Positions 16,620 through 23,836 of a stretch of DNA of 34,335 bases are shown here, piece after piece. The stretch spans positions 1 to 34,335 of the forward strand of contig JALHFZ010000026.1 of assembly GCA_022837505.1 (NCBI GenBank), written 5' to 3'. Both the position numbers and the translations under genes were made by a program. Each line of letters begins with the position of its first letter. Positions within the stretch are counted from its first letter, which is position 1. This DNA comes from Synergistaceae bacterium. Lineage in GTDB: Bacteria > Synergistota > Synergistia > Synergistales > Aminobacteriaceae. The notes beneath the pieces are model-generated. The model was not told the origin of the DNA, did not search any database, and worked only from the letters and a program-made list of their open reading frames with translations.

Positions 16620-17828
16620 CTACTTCTCTACTTTTGCCTTCTCTCCATAGGGCTCGATCTGCTCCTTCGGATACTGGTCGCCCTTGACATAGATATACTT
16701 CAGTCTGGGCAGATCTTTGAATACGGAGAAATCGGCAATTCCCTCTGTCTTCTGAAGGTACAGCTTCTCGAGTCGCTCGAGGCCGAGAATCCCCTCGGGA
16801 TTTTTTATCTTTGAACGCTGCAGATTCAGAGATTTCAGCTTCGCAAGACTGCTGAAGGATGTGAGGTCGATAACTCCTGTCACGTTTTCGAGGGAGATCT
16901 CCTCCAGGTCGGGGCATTTCGCCAGGGGCGCAAAGTGAATGATATCTTCGCTCATCATTCTCACAATCTTCAGCTTGGGCATGGATGCAACGTACTCCAG
17001 AGTGTCAAGCTTGGAAAGGCCCCCTCTCAGGCTTTCAAGATTGACGAGTTTCGCAAGGGGAGAATAGTCCTCGAATTTCGTGGCGTAAATCCAGATGTCC
17101 TGCAGTCCTGTGAGATTCCCCACAGGGGTCATATCCTTTGCGGGAATGGAGTACAGGCTCAGCTTCTTCAGATTCTTCAGTCCGGCAAGAGGAGAGAGAT
17201 CTTCGACTTTCGTCATGTAAAGATCGAGTTCCTCAAGGGCTTCAAGGCCGGCAAGAGGGGATATGTCCGTAATTGGTGCGCCGTTGAAGATCAGTCTTTT
17301 CAGCTTCGTCTTTCCCTGAAGGGAGGTTATATCCTTGATAGTCTTCGGCTGCATGAAAAACTCGAGCTCCTCAAGGTCATTCATCCCCGTGAGGAAAGCG
17401 AGGTCGGAGTACTCACCCTGTTTGATGACAAGCTTTTTCATATTGACGAGGGCGCCAAGGGGCGCGAGGGTCTTCACTTCCTTGAGCCGATCCAGCTTGA
17501 GATATGTGAGGCCGGTAAGGGAGGAAATTGGAGAAAGATCCGTCAGATCGGTGGATTCGATCTCGAGCCCCGTGAGTACATCCGCCAGGGACGCAAGTTT
17601 CGCGAGGTCGCCGTCTTTTATGCCGCTGCCGAGGCGAAGGGGCTTCCCCTTCTGGATGGCCTCGTCTTCCCGTACCATGGCAACAAATTCTTCAGTTATG
17701 CCATTAGTGAGCTTGGGACCCATAGAGCTTTTCGAATATCCCGGATCAGCCGCCCAGACCGACCCCGCAAAGAGCAGAATACACGCCATTAAAGCAAAAA
17801 TTATTCCGGATTTTTTTCTTACCATCAT
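16620..17828 (-). CDS. Secreted leucine-rich-repeat protein
   Basis: The 402-aa protein has a signal peptide (IIFALMACILLFAGSVWA). Then come about twelve leucine-rich repeats of roughly 22-23 residues, of the internalin-like/SDS22-like type. Examples are GLTYLKLDRLKEVKTLAPLG, ALEELDLYMTKVEDLSPLAG and NLKKLSLYSIPAKDMTPVGN. LRR solenoids bind proteins, so an extracytoplasmic binding role is likely; the target is unknown. No C-terminal anchor is visible. It directly follows the second pspA/ybjN-like/GIDE cassette (18 bp gap), and a remnant of its N-terminal coding region lies at the same place after the first cassette (7066-7143). GGGAGG stands 8 nt before the ATG. Confidence 0.85.
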   Translation of the reverse strand: MMVRKKSGIIFALMACILLFAGSVWAADPGYSKSSMGPKLTNGITEEFVAMVREDEAIQKGKPLRLGSGIKDGDLAKLASLADVLTGLEIESTDLTDLSPISSLTGLTYLKLDRLKEVKTLAPLGALVNMKKLVIKQGEYSDLAFLTGMNDLEELEFFMQPKTIKDITSLQGKTKLKRLIFNGAPITDISPLAGLEALEELDLYMTKVEDLSPLAGLKNLKKLSLYSIPAKDMTPVGNLTGLQDIWIYATKFEDYSPLAKLVNLESLRGGLSKLDTLEYVASMPKLKIVRMMSEDIIHFAPLAKCPDLEEISLENVTGVIDLTSFSSLAKLKSLNLQRSKIKNPEGILGLERLEKLYLQKTEGIADFSVFKDLPRLKYIYVKGDQYPKEQIEPYGEKAKVEK

Positions 17829-17846
17829 GATTATGCCCTCCCTTTC

Positions 17847-18635
17847 CTACATCCAGATTATCGCGATAGCAATTCCCGCCACCACGAGAGCGATGCCGCC
17901 GTAGAGGAACATCTTCGCCTTGTTCTCTTCCCCAACCGTCACTTCGTCCTTTGACTTCACAGAGATGATGAAAGGTTTTCCCTTCTCTGAGGGCTTACCG
18001 ATGTGAAGTTCATCGGCGGAGGAACGAAGCTCTCCCACCACGTAGAGGGGATGATTCAGGGGGATGATCTGCTCTTTATACCGGAAGCCAATGGTCCGCG
18101 CTCCCGCATGGTTCGTAAAACGAAGACCGAAAAACTCGTAGGTATTGTCGTCTTTATAGGGTTCGAACCGGTCGATTCCATCCTTGAGCTGGAGATTCGC
18201 TCCGTCGAGGTCGAGGGCGACCTTGACGTCACCGTCCTTCAGATAGAGGGGGGCGTCACTCTTTTGGCTTCCGACTTCCTCGGAACGGCGGACGCGGCGC
18301 CTTTGGGTGTTTCCGTCCTTATCCTTGGTAACTTCTTCCTCTTCGTACTCCCGGGTCACCGTGGCCTCAAAATAAGCACAGACTTTGTTGCTGTAGGGGG
18401 CCGTCACCTCTTCTTCAGTGACGGCCTTTCCGTTTGTCTGAACCATATCCCGGTACCCCTCGGCCAGACCTTCCTTTTCCAGATTTTCCATATTCGCTAC
18501 AATCTCCGGAAGGGAGATCGGCTTCATGAACTTGAGCTCTATCACAATGCCTTCGGTCTTCTTTTTCTGCACCACGGCCAGGTAAACTCCCAGGACGGCG
18601 ACAAGGGCTCCCACAACAATAGCTGTCATATTCAT
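17847..18635 (-). CDS. GIDE-domain two-pass membrane protein (cassette copy 2)
   Basis: The 262-aa protein has the same length as its paralog at 7144-7932, with terminal membrane helices (about 4-22 and 240-260) and a GIDE/BAM-like centre (SNKVCAYFEATVTREYEEEE, HPLYVVGELRSSADELHIGK). No RING finger is present. The two copies differ mainly in the region around residues 70-130 and in the last helix, while the GELRSS...GKPFIISVKS stretch is conserved. The conserved core is therefore likely the functional surface. It lies 11 bp downstream of the ybjN-like gene and 18 bp upstream of the LRR gene, pointing to one transcript from pspA through the small luxR gene. Confidence 0.8.
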   Translation of the reverse strand: MNMTAIVVGALVAVLGVYLAVVQKKKTEGIVIELKFMKPISLPEIVANMENLEKEGLAEGYRDMVQTNGKAVTEEEVTAPYSNKVCAYFEATVTREYEEEEVTKDKDGNTQRRRVRRSEEVGSQKSDAPLYLKDGDVKVALDLDGANLQLKDGIDRFEPYKDDNTYEFFGLRFTNHAGARTIGFRYKEQIIPLNHPLYVVGELRSSADELHIGKPSEKGKPFIISVKSKDEVTVGEENKAKMFLYGGIALVVAGIAIAIIWM

Positions 18636-18646
18636 GATTATCTCTC

Positions 18647-19105
18647 CTACTGGATTTTGGCGCAGTGTTCGGAGCCGTACTGCTCCTTCAGGATGTCGTC
18701 ATACTGGTCCGCGTAAACAGCCACCGTCTGGAGAGCCCCCACGAGTTCGTTCCTGTCGAGATTCGCCGCAGGCAGAGAACAGGAGAACATGACGGTATTA
18801 TCAAAGATAAGGGAAAACCGCCCCAGGGGCAGGTCAGAATTCAGCCGAAGAAAATCTCCGGCAACCTTGCAGGGGTCCACGTTTTCAGCAAGGTAGGAAA
18901 AGACCTTCACGAGGACGTCCTCAGAATGCCACGGAACCACCATTACCTGGATAGTGGCGCTGCCGAAGGAGAAGGACGTGATGTTGTCCACCTTTGTCAG
19001 GTCCCCTTCATCGAAGAGTTCCTTCAGCCAGGCGTCCGTCTTCTGCTCCACGCTTTTCAGAAGCGCCTCATTGATTCCGTCCTTGAACAGAGGAAACTTA
19101 TGCAT
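18647..19105 (-). CDS. YbjN-like / secretion-chaperone-fold protein (cassette copy 2)
   Basis: The 152-aa protein is very similar to its paralog at 7944-8402; the segment FDEGDLTKVDNITSFSFGSA is identical in both. The family pattern FLRLNSDLPLGRFSLI followed by LPAANLDRNELVGALQTVAV is intact. A start at 19120 in the same frame is possible, but the ATG at 19105 overlaps the pspA stop by 8 nt exactly as in copy 1 and gives the same length, so it is preferred. It is soluble, probably cytoplasmic, and likely an adaptor between the other two cassette products (inference). Confidence 0.75.
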   Translation of the reverse strand: MHKFPLFKDGINEALLKSVEQKTDAWLKELFDEGDLTKVDNITSFSFGSATIQVMVVPWHSEDVLVKVFSYLAENVDPCKVAGDFLRLNSDLPLGRFSLIFDNTVMFSCSLPAANLDRNELVGALQTVAVYADQYDDILKEQYGSEHCAKIQ

Positions 19106-19778
19106 TTGCCCCGCCTCCAAGGTTCATTTTCTCAAGAAGCTTCGCCATCTCGTCGTCAACCTGCATATCCTTTTCCATGGACTTGAAGGGGTCATCTGCG
19201 GGGCCCTCTCCGGAGAGTTCTGAGAAAGCCTCTGCTTCCGCTTCCATGCCTTCGATCTTCTTCTCCATCTTGTCGAACTTCGCGAAAGCCCCCTGCCCCA
19301 CGTTGGTACCAAGGATGGTGGAAAATTCCTTCTGGGTTTTCGCCGTCTGGGATCTGGCGACGAGAGTCGACTGTTTCATTCTCGCTTCGTCCAGCTTCCC
19401 CTTGAGGGTATCAAGCTGCATCCGAAGCTGAGACGTGGTGTTGGATGCCTGGGTCACCATTGCTTGGTACTGCTGAACCTGGCCGTCGTAAACGACCTTT
19501 TTAGAGAGGGCCTGTTTCGCAAGGTCGGTATTCCCCCCCTTGAGGGCCATGGTTGCTTTTTCCTCCCACTGCCGCGCCTGGTTAGCCGCCACAGCCTGCT
19601 GCTTTTGGAGATTCTTTTCGTTGGCCATTGCCTTGGCCAGGCCGGAAGTGGCCTTGACGAGCCCTTCTTCCATCTCGATGATCATCTGTTTCACCATTTT
19701 TTCCGGATCCTCCATACGGTCGAGAGCCTCGTTCACGTTCGACTTGAAGATATCCGCCATTCGGTTAAAAATACTCAT
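19098..19778 (-). CDS. pspA: PspA/IM30-family membrane-remodelling protein (cassette copy 2)
   Basis: The 226-aa protein has the amphipathic N-terminus MSIFNRMADIFKSNVNEALD and the DRMEDPEKMVKQMIIEMEE signature, then long coiled-coil helices. It is very close to copy 1; the stretch from about residue 85 to 165 is almost unchanged (QVQQYQAMVTQASNTTSQLR). The C-terminal tail ends LEKMNLGGGANA. AAGGGTGGGG precedes the ATG. It is the first gene of the second cassette. The 590 bp upstream contain no gene, so its promoter should lie there, but no clear sigma-70 or sigma-54 site was found. Two PspA copies from one locus may co-assemble. Confidence 0.9.
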   Translation of the reverse strand: MSIFNRMADIFKSNVNEALDRMEDPEKMVKQMIIEMEEGLVKATSGLAKAMANEKNLQKQQAVAANQARQWEEKATMALKGGNTDLAKQALSKKVVYDGQVQQYQAMVTQASNTTSQLRMQLDTLKGKLDEARMKQSTLVARSQTAKTQKEFSTILGTNVGQGAFAKFDKMEKKIEGMEAEAEAFSELSGEGPADDPFKSMEKDMQVDDEMAKLLEKMNLGGGANA

Positions 19779-20371
19779 ACATTCCCCACCCTTTCTGTAG
19801 TTGTCATTTTGTACATTCTCCCCATTCCGTGCAGGCCACAGGGGCCAGATGTATCCGAAGTCAGCGCATCCCGCCTTCTCCTGAGGCGGAGGGAGCAGAA
19901 AAAATTATCGTACCACCTCCTCTTCCGGCTCTAAAATGGAGAGTGATGCCAAGCCGGCCTGTTGCTTTCATTAAACTCAGCGGTCAGGAACGGGGGTCAG
20001 GGAGACCCCGAAGAGGGGGAACTGCCGGCAGTGGGGCTTTGGATTCCTCTTCACTGCCTCCCCGGGCGGTTCGTTTTGGCAGGTATTTGTTTTCTCAGGC
20101 AGACCTCGTTCAGTCTTCCCTGTTTATCTGTTTGATCATAGCAAAAACCTTTTTTTTTACAAGTTTTGTATTATTCAGCACAGGTTTTCTACAGAAATCT
20201 TTTTTCTCTCGGGAGAATCCTCAGGGAGGAAGTCCCCCCTTTTTTCCTCCCCTGACTGTCTCCAGGTTTTCCATCTTTTCCTGCCCCGGAAATTCTCTCC
20301 CTGTCTCGTCCTCCCCTCGCCTGCAGCCAGAGTACCCCCTCCGGGTGCATTTGTCCTCACCCCCGGGGGGC
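19779..20371. other. Gene-free stretch upstream of cassette 2
   Basis: About 590 bp without a convincing reading frame on either strand. It should contain the promoter of the second pspA cassette. A T-rich tract (near 20150-20160) and several A/T-rich stretches are present, but no confident -35/-10 pair was identified. No tRNA or repeat array was seen. Confidence 0.4.
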
Positions 20372-20397
20372 AAAAAAGGGGTGGGTTTTCCCACCCC
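20372..20397 (-). terminator. Strong Rho-independent terminator
   Basis: A perfect 8-bp stem GGGGTGGG/CCCACCCC (20378-20385 with 20390-20397) with a 4-nt loop is followed on the minus strand by six T (20372-20377). It lies downstream of the LuxR remnant and would stop any transcript leaving the decayed region before cassette 2. Confidence 0.85.
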
Positions 20398-20404
20398 TGC
20401 GGGG

Positions 20405-20545
20405 GGTGAGGTTCAGCACCCCTGGCCTGAAGTCTCTGATAGAGGGGGTTCAGGGCGAAAAGCTGCACAATCCCTTTTTTCCCCCCTTGCGGTTGGCACT
20501 ATCTGTTCTGGGGCATATCGCGTAGAGATGAAAAACCTGGAGACA
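20405..20545 (-). pseudogene. Degraded LuxR-type HTH 3'-end remnant
   Basis: The minus strand aligns with the last roughly 45 codons of the intact LuxR-type gene at 21509. The landmark CCAACCGC (coding for the ANR of IANRTEL) is kept, and a 53-base stretch ending there matches at about 33 positions. The sequence after it keeps the spacing to the stop. The frame is broken. It joins directly to the truncated 556-aa-protein remnant, so the junction near 20546 is a deletion or recombination point. Confidence 0.5.
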
Positions 20546-20547
20546 GT

Positions 20548-21135
20548 CAGGGGAGGGAACGGGGGATCTTCATGCGCTTTGATTCGCTCTGCAGGGCCCC
20601 CCGGGCCGCGGCGAGGTCCTCGGGGGAAAAACCGAAGAGAACCATATCCTTTTCAACGGTGAGCAGGACGAGAGCGATTCCCTCGCTGATCAGGGCATAA
20701 TTCGACCCCTGATCGGGGACGAGCAGCAGCTGTCCCGGCATCGGACTGTCCACAAGGGCTTCGAAATCTCCCTCCTCGCCCTTTCCCTCCGCAAGCTTGG
20801 CCAGAAGATTCCTTTTGTCCTCCCTGAAGGCCGCCGCCCCCTGGAGGGAGTACCCCTTCTCCGTCTGCCCTGCCGCGAGGGAGAGGGAGGTCACGGGCAA
20901 ATTTCCGAGCCAGCCGGTGAGCATCCCCATCTCCGGGGCGTAGGCCGATGCGGAGCGGTAGAGGTAGGATGAGACGATCCTCTGGAGAACTCCGTCCGGC
21001 CGGTCAATATGGATCACGCCGTGAAGGGCGTTGTCGGGCCATGGGGGAGGGCATCGAGAGTGGCAGCCCTTGCGGACAGCGGCAAAAGAACAGCAGAAAC
21101 AGGAAAAGAAGCGCCGGGGAACATTTTTTCTTCAT
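20548..21135 (-). pseudogene. Truncated, frameshifted paralog of the 556-aa secreted protein
   Basis: An AAGGAGGG ribosome site and ATG at 21135 open a signal peptide (MKKKCSPALLFLFLLFF). The frame is then lost twice: once within the signal peptide and once in a C-run where a base is missing relative to the intact gene. From 21017 the frame is open again and encodes about 155 residues highly similar to the intact protein (DRPDGVLQRIVSSYLYRSAS, LPVTSLSLAAGQTEKGYS). It stops after KRMKIPRSLP, where the intact gene continues for over 340 residues. The 3' two-thirds were therefore lost at a junction with a LuxR remnant. The result is a non-functional copy. Confidence 0.8.
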
Positions 21136-21209
21136 TGGAATCCCTCCTTGAACGTATTTTTATTACCGGACGGACGGGATCCGTCCATTATTCCGGGAAT
21201 CCCTGCTTA

Positions 21210-21404
21210 TCAGTCTTTTTCCGGCTTTTCCTCCGGGACAGCCTGCTGCTGCAGGAGGTTCTTTTCACCGGCCATGACCTTGGCCGGCCCCTCCTCCATC
21301 TTGATGAAGATCCGCTTCACCATCTTCTCAGGATCTTCATGCGGTCAAGCCTATCCTTCACACTTGCCTTGAAGAGTTCCGCCATCCGAAGAAAAATGCT
21401 TGTC
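21210..21404 (-). pseudogene. Remnant of a third pspA fused to the tail of a lost LRR gene
   Basis: The minus strand encodes SIFLRMAELFKASVKDRLDRM, matching the PspA N-terminus, but the start codon has become ACA. After the DRM codons a frameshift hides the rest: DPEKMVKRIFIKMEEGPAKV and GEKNLLQQQAV in the shifted frame. The sequence then jumps to PEEKPEKD and TGA, which resembles the end of the LRR remnant at 7066-7143. The spacer after it is also similar to the one upstream of the 556-aa gene. A deletion of the rest of pspA, the ybjN-like gene and the GIDE gene explains this layout. Confidence 0.7.
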
Positions 21405-21485
21405 CTTTCCCTTTCGTTTGTTTTCTTTTACCCCTTAAGATCAGATTAAACCCGGAGAAGCCCCTTGTCATCCCCCTCCCAGTCG

Positions 21486-21508
21486 AAAAAGGGTGAGGTT
21501 TGCCACCC
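21486..21508 (-). terminator. Terminator directly after the membrane LuxR gene
   Basis: A GGGTG/CACCC stem (21491-21495 with 21504-21508) is followed on the minus strand by five T (21486-21490). It abuts the stop codon of the gene at 21509. The same hairpin is recognisable after the LuxR remnant at 13714-13735. Confidence 0.6.
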
Positions 21509-22978
21509 TCAGGCCGAAGTATCCGGCAGAGGGTTTTCAGAGGGGAAGGACTGCAAAATCTCCTTTTTCAGCTCTGTGCGGTTGGCGATTTCCATTTTGC
21601 GGTAGATATTGCGGAGGTGATATTTCAGGGTATTCCTGGCGATGAAGAGAGAGGAACAGATTGAGCTGTCGTTGTTTCCCTTGAGGAGCAGAAGGGCAAT
21701 CTCCGTCTCCTGCCGGGTAAGATTATAGGGCAGAAGACGCATGCGGCAGGTCATCTCCTCCTCCATCTCGTCCTTCTGAGCAGGGAGAGCCATGCTCTCG
21801 CCGGAGGGCTTACTCTCCCTTTTCCCCGGTTCTCCGGCCGAAGTATCCCCGCTCCACTGAAGGAGAAGCCCGCGGCCGTCCCACAGGGCGATGAGAAGAA
21901 GAAGAAAGAGAAGGAGGAGAAACATGAGGGTGGTGAGGGTGGATTTCCCCGGCCAGAAGCCCATGACCTCCCTCAGAAGAAGGTGAAGATGAGAACCGGC
22001 GCTTGCCAGCACTATCAGAAAGAGCCCCCCGTTGATGACGGAGGTTCGTCTCCTTCCGGCATGGGAGGCGAGGAAGAAGAGGAGAAGCCAGGCGTAGAGA
22101 TCAAGAAAGGCCAGCCCCCCCTCGAGGAAAAGCCGGGAAATATACCGGAAGGGAGAAAAGGAAAAAAGAAAAAGGGAGAAGGCGAGAAAGGGAAAGGCCC
22201 CTCTGTAGAAGTTCGAAAGGTTCGCCCTCGGGTAGTATCGGAAAATCGCCGCGACACCCATGGCTGAGAAAATCCCTGCCCAGTCCGCCAGCTTGTCCCC
22301 CTGCGGGAAGGGGGAAGGAAAAAGTTCGGGAAACAGGCTCATGAGAAGACCGTTCGCCCCGTAAAAACAGAAGAGAAAAAGACCCACCCTCCAGAGGGGC
22401 ATTTCCGCAGAATCGTCGGAGGCGGAAAATTCCTTATCCGGTTCCTCCCTCTCGAGGAAGAAGAGAAGAGAGGCGGTAAGGAGGGGGGCGGCCGCAAGGA
22501 AAAAGAAGGGGTTCAGAGGTGAGGACAGAAGGGTCATAAGGACCGCGGCAAGGGGGGAGAGGCCGAAGACCAGGGCTGCATCCTCAGACTCAAGGGTGCT
22601 GAGCAGTTCGCTCCACCGGCCGATGAGAAGGGCCGATCCGGAGGCGGAGAGCAGCAGCCCCGCCGCTGCGGACGGAAGATCGAGAGCCTGGGGAAGAAAG
22701 GGTTTTAAGCCCGAAAATAAGGGGAGGGCGAGCATCATACCCGCACCGATAATCAGGAGAACTCTCCGGGAAGGGAAAAAAAGATTTTCCCAGGCGGACC
22801 ACGCCCTGACGAAATAGGTCAGAGCGTGCACAGCAAGAAAGAAGACGATGAAATCCGTTCTTTCGCCGCCTGTCCCTGTCGAAGGGGAAAAGAGAAAGGG
22901 AGTGAGAAAGACGGACTGCATCCACGCAAAGAGAAGTCCGAGACCGATGGAGACAGCCCCGATAGGATTGATTTTCAT
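21509..22978 (-). CDS. Membrane-integral LuxR-type transcriptional regulator
   Basis: The 489-aa protein has about 10-12 hydrophobic segments over residues 1-375 (for example AVSIGLGLLFAWMQSVFLTP), an arrangement like a major-facilitator-type membrane domain. A cytoplasmic linker leads to a C-terminal LuxR/GerE helix-turn-helix at about 415-475 (LTRQETEIALLLLKGNNDSS, ARNTLKYHLRNIYRKMEIAN). Such fusions are known from some anaerobes and probably sense something in or across the membrane and bind DNA directly. It heads the minus-strand block and could regulate the cassette genes downstream. Two decayed copies of its DNA-binding region lie in the block, so this gene has also been copied locally. 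It overlaps no neighbour and has its own terminator. Confidence 0.85.
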   Translation of the reverse strand: MKINPIGAVSIGLGLLFAWMQSVFLTPFLFSPSTGTGGERTDFIVFFLAVHALTYFVRAWSAWENLFFPSRRVLLIIGAGMMLALPLFSGLKPFLPQALDLPSAAAGLLLSASGSALLIGRWSELLSTLESEDAALVFGLSPLAAVLMTLLSSPLNPFFFLAAAPLLTASLLFFLEREEPDKEFSASDDSAEMPLWRVGLFLFCFYGANGLLMSLFPELFPSPFPQGDKLADWAGIFSAMGVAAIFRYYPRANLSNFYRGAFPFLAFSLFLFSFSPFRYISRLFLEGGLAFLDLYAWLLLFFLASHAGRRRTSVINGGLFLIVLASAGSHLHLLLREVMGFWPGKSTLTTLMFLLLLFLLLLIALWDGRGLLLQWSGDTSAGEPGKRESKPSGESMALPAQKDEMEEEMTCRMRLLPYNLTRQETEIALLLLKGNNDSSICSSLFIARNTLKYHLRNIYRKMEIANRTELKKEILQSFPSENPLPDTSA

Positions 22979-23138
22979 ATATACAACCTCAAAGAGAGCA
23001 ATTTGTCTTCAAATAATTTTTACTCTTATTTTCAAACTATATCATCTCTTCTACTTCCCGTCATCTTCCCTTCATCTGCAAAGGTATGGTATGCTTTCTC
23101 CGTAGGGAATATTTTCATTTCACCGGGGAGGAAAAAAA

Positions 23139-23174
23139 ATGACAGTTAAAAATGCAATGACAAATGACAGTTAA
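23139..23174 (+). other. 11-codon leader frame created by duplication of the rubrerythrin start
   Basis: An ATG at 23139 with GGGGAGG 8 nt upstream opens MTVKNAMTNDS and ends with TAA at 23172-23174. Its first codons match the real start of rubrerythrin at 23164. The stop lies just inside the rubrerythrin coding region, so ribosomes ending here could re-initiate at 23164. Confidence 0.6.
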
Positions 23175-23188
23175 AAATGCAATGACTA
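23139..23188 (+). repeat. 25-bp tandem duplication over the rubrerythrin start codon
   Basis: Two direct copies of a 25-bp unit (23139-23163 and 23164-23188) share ATGACAGTTAAAAATGCAAT and differ only in the next-to-last base. The unit is not a multiple of three, so the upstream start is out of frame with the gene. Confidence 0.9.
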
Positions 23189-23718
23189 CAGAATTTCTCC
23201 GTTCTGCCTACGGCGGAGAGAGCATGGCCCATATGCGCTATCTGGGCTGGGCCGACAAAGCCGATAAAGAGGGCCTGCCCAAAATAGCCCGGCTCTTCCG
23301 GGCAGTGGCCTACGCCGAGCAGGTGCACGCCACCAACCATTTCGTCGTTCTGAACGGAGACGTGGCCGACTGCGCCCTGACCGCCGGAGCGGTCTTCGGC
23401 ATGAAGACCACCGCTGAGAACCTTGTGGGGGCCATTGCCGGCGAGGAACATGAAGTCGACCAGATGTACCCCGTCTATTACGAAACGGCCAAGTTCCAGG
23501 GGGAAAAGGACGCCATGCGCTCCTTCAACTTCGCCCTCCAGGCGGAGAAGCAGCACGCAGAGTTCTTCCGCCAGGCCAGGGCGAGCGCCCTTGAAGGCAA
23601 AGACCTCGAGTTCGAGTCCGTTCATATCTGCCCCATCTGCGGCCACACCATCGCAGACGAGGCCCCGGACAAATGCCCCGTGTGCGCCGCGCCGAAGGAT
23701 AAATACGTCCGGTTCTAA
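23164..23718 (+). CDS. rbr: Rubrerythrin
   Basis: The 184-aa protein has an N-terminal ferritin-like di-iron domain (residues about 1-140, with YAEQVHATNHF and EEHEVDQMYP carrying metal-ligand Glu/His) and a C-terminal rubredoxin-type site with two CxxC knuckles (CPICGH and CPVCAA, about 159-178). Rubrerythrins reduce hydrogen peroxide in anaerobes. The start has been affected by a 25-bp tandem duplication: the good Shine-Dalgarno GGGGAGG now precedes an upstream out-of-frame ATG (23139), while 23164 itself has none. Expression may therefore rely on re-initiation. It is a single gene, with the mazEF pair following after 118 bp. Confidence 0.92.
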   Translation: MTVKNAMTTEFLRSAYGGESMAHMRYLGWADKADKEGLPKIARLFRAVAYAEQVHATNHFVVLNGDVADCALTAGAVFGMKTTAENLVGAIAGEEHEVDQMYPVYYETAKFQGEKDAMRSFNFALQAEKQHAEFFRQARASALEGKDLEFESVHICPICGHTIADEAPDKCPVCAAPKDKYVRF

Positions 23719-23784
23719 GAACTTCTATACGCAGAAGAAGGATAAGTTCTCCGGATAATTTCCAGCCTTTGCTTTCCTCGCTGC

Positions 23785-23833
23785 ATCACCCCGTCATAAT
23801 GATATACTATGTATATTATTATGACGGGGTGAT
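23785..23833. promoter_or_regulatory. 49-bp near-perfect palindrome upstream of mazE (operator)
   Basis: Two 23-nt arms (23785-23807 and 23811-23833) are reverse complements with a single mismatch and a TAT centre. The right arm ends 3 nt before the mazE ATG and includes the GGGGTGAT that serves as ribosome binding site; TATACT and TATATT in the centre are possible -10 elements. Such symmetry fits binding of MazE or the MazEF complex for autoregulation, and the transcript could also fold over the ribosome site. Confidence 0.8.
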
Positions 23834-23836
23834 TGT

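Larger units (their letters stand above)
17847..19778 (-). repeat. Duplicated pspA-ybjN-GIDE cassette, copy 2
   Basis: The 1932-bp segment is collinear with 7144-9075. Both copies keep intact reading frames, which suggests that selection maintains each of them. The upstream similarity stops about 20 bp before the pspA start; downstream it extends into the Shine-Dalgarno of the LRR gene. Confidence 0.9.

Noticed and set aside
19779..20100. Sigma-54 promoter for the second pspA copy
   Set aside because: TGGC-containing stretches exist, but spacing to a GC at -12 is wrong or they lie on the opposite strand, and no sigma-54 activator gene is nearby.
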